Shown here in pieces: positions 59,896-64,000 of a DNA stretch of 64,000 bases. The notes below the pieces were generated by a model. That model had not been told where the DNA came from. It worked only from the letters and a program-made list of their open reading frames with translations, and did no database searches. Source of the DNA: an uncultured Roseobacter sp. (GTDB lineage: Bacteria > Pseudomonadota > Alphaproteobacteria > Rhodobacterales > Rhodobacteraceae); assembly GCF_947495025.1 (NCBI RefSeq), contig NZ_CANLXG010000001.1:1240001-1304000 (forward strand). Reading direction: 5' to 3'. The translations under genes were made by a program, and so were the position numbers. How positions within the stretch are numbered: position 1 is the stretch's first letter; every line of letters begins with the position of its first letter.

Positions 59896-61863
59896 ATGAC
59901 CGAGACCCGAAAGGACCGCCCCTGGCTGATCCGCACCTATGCCGGTCACTCCACCGCTCAGGCATCCAATGCGCTTTACCGTGCGAACCTCGAAAAGGGT
60001 CAGACGGGCCTCTCAGTGGCCTTCGATCTGCCCACACAGACCGGCTATGACAGCGACCACATCCTCAGCCGGGGCGAGGTTGGCAAAGTTGGTGTGCCGG
60101 TCTGTCATCTGGGCGATATGCGCACGCTTTTCGACCAGATCCCGCTGGAGCAGATGAACACCTCGATGACCATCAACGCCACGGCACCCTGGCTGCTGGC
60201 GCTCTATATTGCCGTCGCCGAAGAGCAGGGCGCGGACGTCGCCGGGCTGCAGGGCACGGTCCAGAACGACCTGATCAAGGAATACCTCAGCCGCGGGACA
60301 TACATATGCCCCCCGGCGCCCAGCCTGCGCATGATCGCGGACGTGGCCGAGTACTGTTATACACATGTGCCAAAATGGAACCCTATGAACGTCTGCTCCT
60401 ACCATCTGCAGGAAGCCGGTGCGACGCCCGAGCAGGAGCTGGCCTTTGCGCTGGCGACTGCAACCGCCGTGCTGGACGCGCTGAAGCCGCGTGTGCCTGC
60501 TGAGGATTTTCCAGCCGTCGTCGGGCGCATTTCCTTCTTTGTGAACGCGGGGATCCGGTTTGTCACCGAAATGTGCAAGATGCGCGCCTTTGTGGACCTC
60601 TGGGATGAGATCTGTGCAGAGCGCTATGGTGTTGAAGACCCGAAGTTCCGCCGTTTCCGCTATGGTGTGCAGGTGAACTCACTGGGTCTCACCGAGCAAC
60701 AACCCGAGAATAACGTCTACCGCATTCTCATCGAAATGCTGGCCGTGACCCTGTCGAAAAAGGCGCGCGCACGTGCGGTCCAGCTGCCTGCTTGGAATGA
60801 AGCGCTGGGACTTCCCCGGCCATGGGACCAGCAATGGTCCATGCGGATGCAGCAGATCATGGCCTATGAGACCGATCTGCTGGAGTTTGATGATCTGTTT
60901 GATGGCAACCCGGCCGTAGACGCGAAGGTCGAGGCACTCAAAGAAGGGGCGCGCCATGAACTGGCCAACCTTGACGGTATGGGCGGCGCGATTGAAGCCA
61001 TCGACTATATGAAGGCGCGTCTTGTCGACAGTAACTCCGAACGCCTCGGCAGAATTGAAGCGGGTGAGACCGTGGTTGTCGGCGTGAACAAGTGGCAGAA
61101 AGGCGAGCCCTCCCCCCTGATGACCGGAGATGGCGGGATCATGGTCGTGGACCCGGCTGTTGAAGCAGAACAGATCGGCCGGCTGGAGACATGGCGCGAC
61201 GAGCGTGATGCCGATGCTGTAAGGACTGCGCTTGAAGAGCTGCGCGCCGCAGCACGCGAGGGCCGCAACATTATGCCGCTGTCCATCGCCGCCGCAAAGG
61301 TCGGCGTAACAACAGGCGAGTGGGCCGCGCAGATGCGGGCAGTTCATGGAGAATATCGCGGGCCCACGGGTGTCTCGGGCGCACGGTCCAACCGCACTGA
61401 GGGCCTGGACGATCTTCGCAATGCGGTGGACGCGGTGAGCGACCGGCTGGGCCGCCGCCTCAGATTTCTTGTCGGGAAACCAGGCCTGGACGGCCATTCG
61501 AACGGTGCCGAACAGATTGCCGTACGTGCCCGCGACTGCGGTATGGACATAGCCTATGAAGGCATCCGGCTGACGCCTGCCGAAATTGTAGAGGCAGCAC
61601 GCGAGGATGCAGCACATGTCGTAGGCCTGTCGATCCTGTCGGGTTCTCACATCCCGCTGGTCGGCGATCTGATGAAACAGATGCGCGCGGCCGGTCTGGA
61701 CCATGTGCCTGTTATTGTTGGCGGAATCATCCCTGATGATGATGCTGATCGACTGCGCGCCATGGGCGTCGCCCGGGTCTATACGCCCAAAGACTTTGAG
61801 CTGAATACGATCATGCAGGACATTGTAACGCTGGCCGATCCCCGGGCGGTAGCAGCTCAGTAA
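59896..61863 (+). CDS. ecm: Ethylmalonyl-CoA mutase
   Basis: A 655-residue B12 mutase. The N-terminal mutase barrel has SVAFDLPTQTGYDSDH, MNTSMTINATAPWLLALY, and QNDLIKEYLSRGTYICPP. The C-terminal B12 domain (from about residue 520) has VGKPGLDGHSNG (the DxHxxG histidine) and SGSHIPLVGDLM. Its length and the shared short linker fit Ecm/MeaA rather than methylmalonyl-CoA mutase large subunits. It converts ethylmalonyl-CoA to methylsuccinyl-CoA. MeaB at 11322 is its likely chaperone. Confidence 0.9.
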   Translation: MTETRKDRPWLIRTYAGHSTAQASNALYRANLEKGQTGLSVAFDLPTQTGYDSDHILSRGEVGKVGVPVCHLGDMRTLFDQIPLEQMNTSMTINATAPWLLALYIAVAEEQGADVAGLQGTVQNDLIKEYLSRGTYICPPAPSLRMIADVAEYCYTHVPKWNPMNVCSYHLQEAGATPEQELAFALATATAVLDALKPRVPAEDFPAVVGRISFFVNAGIRFVTEMCKMRAFVDLWDEICAERYGVEDPKFRRFRYGVQVNSLGLTEQQPENNVYRILIEMLAVTLSKKARARAVQLPAWNEALGLPRPWDQQWSMRMQQIMAYETDLLEFDDLFDGNPAVDAKVEALKEGARHELANLDGMGGAIEAIDYMKARLVDSNSERLGRIEAGETVVVGVNKWQKGEPSPLMTGDGGIMVVDPAVEAEQIGRLETWRDERDADAVRTALEELRAAAREGRNIMPLSIAAAKVGVTTGEWAAQMRAVHGEYRGPTGVSGARSNRTEGLDDLRNAVDAVSDRLGRRLRFLVGKPGLDGHSNGAEQIAVRARDCGMDIAYEGIRLTPAEIVEAAREDAAHVVGLSILSGSHIPLVGDLMKQMRAAGLDHVPVIVGGIIPDDDADRLRAMGVARVYTPKDFELNTIMQDIVTLADPRAVAAQ

Positions 61864-61952
61864 GCCCGCCTGTCCGACTGCCCAAACAGCTAAACCCTTG
61901 TGTATAAAGGCCTGTTGGTTGTATGGCACGTCTGTACAGAGGAGGACGGGCT

Positions 61953-62288
61953 ATGGCCGATCTGAAGAAAATGAACCGCAAACAACTGGAGCGTCTCATC
62001 TCGGATGCACAGCGCGCGTTGAAATCCATTTCTGCCAGGGAAAAACGCGAGGCGCGGAAAGCTGCTGAACAAGCTGCCGCAAAGTTCGGTTTCAGCCTGA
62101 CGGAACTGGTAGGATCAGGCGCGCCCGAAAAGCCAAAAAAGAAAAAAGCTGCGGCACGGGTTCCCGGCAAACCGAAATATGCGAACCCCGCTGACCCAAC
62201 CCAGGTCTGGACCGGACGTGGCCGCAAACCCGGTTGGTTCATGCAGGCCGTTGAGGCAGGTGCCGACCCCAGATCGATGGAGATCTGA
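61953..62288 (+). CDS. H-NS-family nucleoid protein
   Basis: Starting at MADLKKMNRKQLERLISDAQ behind GGAGGAC gives 111 residues. The helical N-terminal part (about 1-50) is the oligomerisation region. The C-terminus PKYANPADPTQVWTGRGRKPGWF contains the H-NS DNA-binding motif (TWTGRGRKP type). It should bind AT-rich DNA, such as the accessory region at the left end of this window. It lies three bases before deoD. Confidence 0.88.
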   Translation: MADLKKMNRKQLERLISDAQRALKSISAREKREARKAAEQAAAKFGFSLTELVGSGAPEKPKKKKAAARVPGKPKYANPADPTQVWTGRGRKPGWFMQAVEAGADPRSMEI

Positions 62289-62291
62289 GTC

Positions 62292-62996
62292 GTGACGGTT
62301 CATATCGGCGCAGCGCCGGGCGACATCGCTGAAACGGTCCTTATGCCAGGCGATCCGTATCGGGCGAAGTGGGCAGCAGAAACCTTTCTGGAAGACCCAG
62401 AACTGGTCAACGAAGTCAGAGGGATGCTGGGCTTTACCGGCACATGGCGGGGTAACCGGGTCACCATCCAGGGGTCCGGTATGGGTATGCCATCCCTCTC
62501 AATCTATGCGAATGAACTGATCTCGGACTACAATGCCCGAACCCTGATCCGTATCGGATCCTGCGGCGGCATGCAGTCGCATGTGAAAGTGCGGGACGTG
62601 ATCATTGCCATGTCAGCCACAACGATCACCTCGCCTTCATCCGGCTTTTTCCGTGAGATCAACTTTGCGCCCACCGCAGACTATGAACTGCTGGCTGCAG
62701 CCGTGGCAGCTGCGAAAAACCGGGGCACGCCGACGCATGTTGGCGGGATCTATTCCTCGGATGTTTTTTATGCCGAGCGTCCGGATCTGGATGAACAGAT
62801 GGTGCGGCACGGGATCCTGGGCGTCGAAATGGAAGCAGCCGAGCTCTATACGCTGGCGGCACGGCACGGGCGCCGTGCCCTTGCCGTGCTGACGGTCAGT
62901 GATCACCTGCAGACAGGAGAGGCATTGCCATCAGAGGACCGCGAGAAGACTTTCGGCGACATGGTTGAAATCGCCCTGGAAGCAGCCTTTACCTGA
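62292..62996 (+). CDS. deoD: Purine-nucleoside phosphorylase DeoD
   Basis: A 234-residue enzyme with a GTG start ([27 protein letters not shown]). It has [24 protein letters not shown], and VSDHLQTGE with the catalytic Asp. It is the hexameric trimeric-type DeoD, splitting purine nucleosides with phosphate. The nucleoside ABC transporter in this window would bring its substrates, though the genes are not linked. Confidence 0.92.
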   Translation: MTVHIGAAPGDIAETVLMPGDPYRAKWAAETFLEDPELVNEVRGMLGFTGTWRGNRVTIQGSGMGMPSLSIYANELISDYNARTLIRIGSCGGMQSHVKVRDVIIAMSATTITSPSSGFFREINFAPTADYELLAAAVAAAKNRGTPTHVGGIYSSDVFYAERPDLDEQMVRHGILGVEMEAAELYTLAARHGRRALAVLTVSDHLQTGEALPSEDREKTFGDMVEIALEAAFT

Positions 62997-63207
62997 TCGC
63001 TCGCGTAACATGCGGTGTTCCGGACCATCCTGGTCGGGGCATTTCGGGCTAAGTCCCTGAACCTGAAGAAAGATGTCGGTATTGCGTCGGTGCCCGGATC
63101 GGTTTTTGCGGATTTGACCGGGTTAAACATGCATACGCCCGATGAACGTTATCGACGCCTGCCGGCGGCGCGCGCTGCGCGCTTGAGTATTTCCGGAAGG
63201 GTGAAGA
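62997..63207. other. Convergent gap deoD/DUF1989
   Basis: The 211 bases between convergent deoD and the DUF1989 gene. It contains a palindromic GC-rich element (about 63166-63182, GGCGGCGCGC-GCTGCGCGC type) followed by TTGAGTATTTCCGG. It resembles GC-stem plus GAGTATTT elements that I recall repeatedly in Roseobacter intergenic DNA. Small frames here (plus 63015-63263, minus 62903-63130) have no family support. Confidence 0.4.
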
Positions 63208-63993
63208 TCAGGCGCCGTGGCTGCGGTCGTAGCTGTTGGATACGGGCGATGTCCATCCCGTGAGGCTGCTCCTGGCGGGGGCGTAGATTTCGACAAGGAG
63301 CGGATGACAAGCCGTCGCATCGCTGGAATGTTCAGACGAGCAGTCACCGCCGGGACAGGCGGAAAGGTTGCCGATGAGGTCGATCTCGGCGATGAACTCC
63401 AGATAGTCACCGGGACGTACCGGGCTCGCCTTCATGAAATACTGGCCGGTGTCACGCGTAAATCCGGTGCACATAAAGACGTTCAGCACATCATGGACCA
63501 GCGGCTCTGCCTCGTTGAGGCTTACGCCCATGTACCCGGCAAGCGACCGGGTCAGGTTAGAGTGACAACAGTGGTGGTAGTGATCACCGTCAGACAGCAG
63601 CGTGTGGGTATAAGGATCACAACGGGTGCCGATCACGTCATGCACCGACCCGCCAAAATCATCGATCCCGTACCAGCCGAGCGTGTCATGGGTGACCGTC
63701 GCCATGGGGCGCAGATGGGGAAAGGACGACCACATACGCTCGCCCGTCGTAATGTGCGTGCCGTGCAACGCCCGGGTTTTCCCCGAGTAAAAGCGTTCCG
63801 ACAGATCATGCGCGTTGTGCAGATTGAGATCGCCTACCTGCGCCCCCTGCACTGAGTTAATGCGAAAGAAATGCCCTGCCGGAACACTGAACGTGCGGGC
63901 TTCCCGGGGAGGCACCGTGACCTCACCGGTTTTCACCAGGGTGTCGCGCGCAGCCGAATAGAGCGCCATATCCGGCGCGGGGAGCGTGTCCAC
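63208..63993 (-). CDS. DUF1989, urea carboxylase-associated protein
   Basis: At least 261 residues. The GTG at 63993 is a possible start, but the frame stays open to the window edge, so the gene may be partial. FSVPAGHFFRINSVQGAQVGDLNLHN, FHRCCHSN-like HYHHCCHSN, and LSACPGGDCSSE with several Cys/His are the DUF1989 family marks. Such proteins sit next to urea carboxylase/allophanate hydrolase genes and are thought to bind metal or form amide substrates. Its neighbours to the right are not visible. Confidence 0.8.
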   Translation of the reverse strand: MDTLPAPDMALYSAARDTLVKTGEVTVPPREARTFSVPAGHFFRINSVQGAQVGDLNLHNAHDLSERFYSGKTRALHGTHITTGERMWSSFPHLRPMATVTHDTLGWYGIDDFGGSVHDVIGTRCDPYTHTLLSDGDHYHHCCHSNLTRSLAGYMGVSLNEAEPLVHDVLNVFMCTGFTRDTGQYFMKASPVRPGDYLEFIAEIDLIGNLSACPGGDCSSEHSSDATACHPLLVEIYAPARSSLTGWTSPVSNSYDRSHGA

Positions 63994-64000
63994 CGGATAG

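Noticed and set aside
58248..60050. A 600-residue plus-strand frame across the acyltransferase and the start of ecm
   Set aside because: Antisense to the PlsB-like gene with its HX4D and FPEGG motifs, and out of frame with ecm; it has no recognisable domain.
62903..63263. Small frames on both strands between deoD and the DUF1989 gene
   Set aside because: Neither has a motif or a ribosome site worth the name, and the stretch contains a palindromic intergenic element.
1..64000. CRISPR array, integrase, transposase or rRNA genes
   Set aside because: Looked for and not seen; no regularly spaced direct repeats, and the only RNA gene recognised is tRNA-Phe.

Overview
The window reads as a chromosomal segment of a marine alphaproteobacterium of the Rhodobacteraceae/Roseobacter group. 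The evidence is a GC-rich coding style with long shadow frames, GcrA, a CtrA-type site (TTAA-N7-TTAAC), an alphaproteobacterial LexA box (GTTC-N7-GTTC), a LuxR/LuxI pair, and ethylmalonyl-CoA pathway genes (ccr, ecm, meaB).

Region 1-4819 is accessory DNA that is visibly more AT-rich than the rest. It lies against the 3' end of a tRNA-Phe gene (4820-4894, minus), a classic integration site. It holds a GIY-YIG protein, a heavily base-paired stretch (486-649), a 65-residue protein, and a tight three-gene cassette: a PD-(D/E)xK-like nuclease with an ABC-3C C-terminal domain, a middle component, and a DUF3732 coiled-coil ABC ATPase. I read the cassette as an ABC three-component (ABC-3C) conflict/defence system, the most exotic gene system here.

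The core chromosome starts at 4895. 5-11 kb: yacG, RNase E/G, maf and infA (minus), a nitrilase-family hydrolase divergent from a LysR regulator, a class III sirtuin, a copper-chaperone pair (DUF2946, PCuAC) and rpmB. 11-18 kb: meaB, hrpB, argD-argF and a DMT exporter. 18-28 kb: gcrA, a TPP enzyme/CoA-transferase/TTC38-like cluster, and opgC-opgG-opgH for periplasmic glucans. 28-32 kb: rhodanese, YHS protein, SseB-like, uracil-DNA glycosylase, and an ArsR-permease operon with two matched operators.

32-37 kb: kpsT-kpsE-kdsA-phosphomannomutase, a capsule export and Kdo supply operon. 37-46 kb: AsmA, rimO, a double-CDGSH protein, a small repeat protein under an apparent LexA box, a DCC-family protein, an M48 lipoprotein protease, an aminotransferase, a universal stress protein, nfuA, tsaB and rimI. 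46-53 kb: a BMP-type (nucleoside) ABC transporter, then TauE/TIGR02186. 53-55 kb: SDR and a RecD-like helicase.

55-64 kb: the quorum-sensing block (small ORF-luxR-luxI) carries a consensus CtrA site upstream and a hairpin over the luxI Shine-Dalgarno, beside ccr. A PlsB-like acyltransferase, ecm, an H-NS-like protein, deoD and a DUF1989 protein at the edge follow. Ccr, Ecm and MeaB belong to acetate/C2 assimilation by the ethylmalonyl-CoA pathway. The quorum-sensing genes appear wired to the cell-cycle regulators (CtrA; GcrA is also in the window). No integrase, transposase, CRISPR array or rRNA gene was seen.
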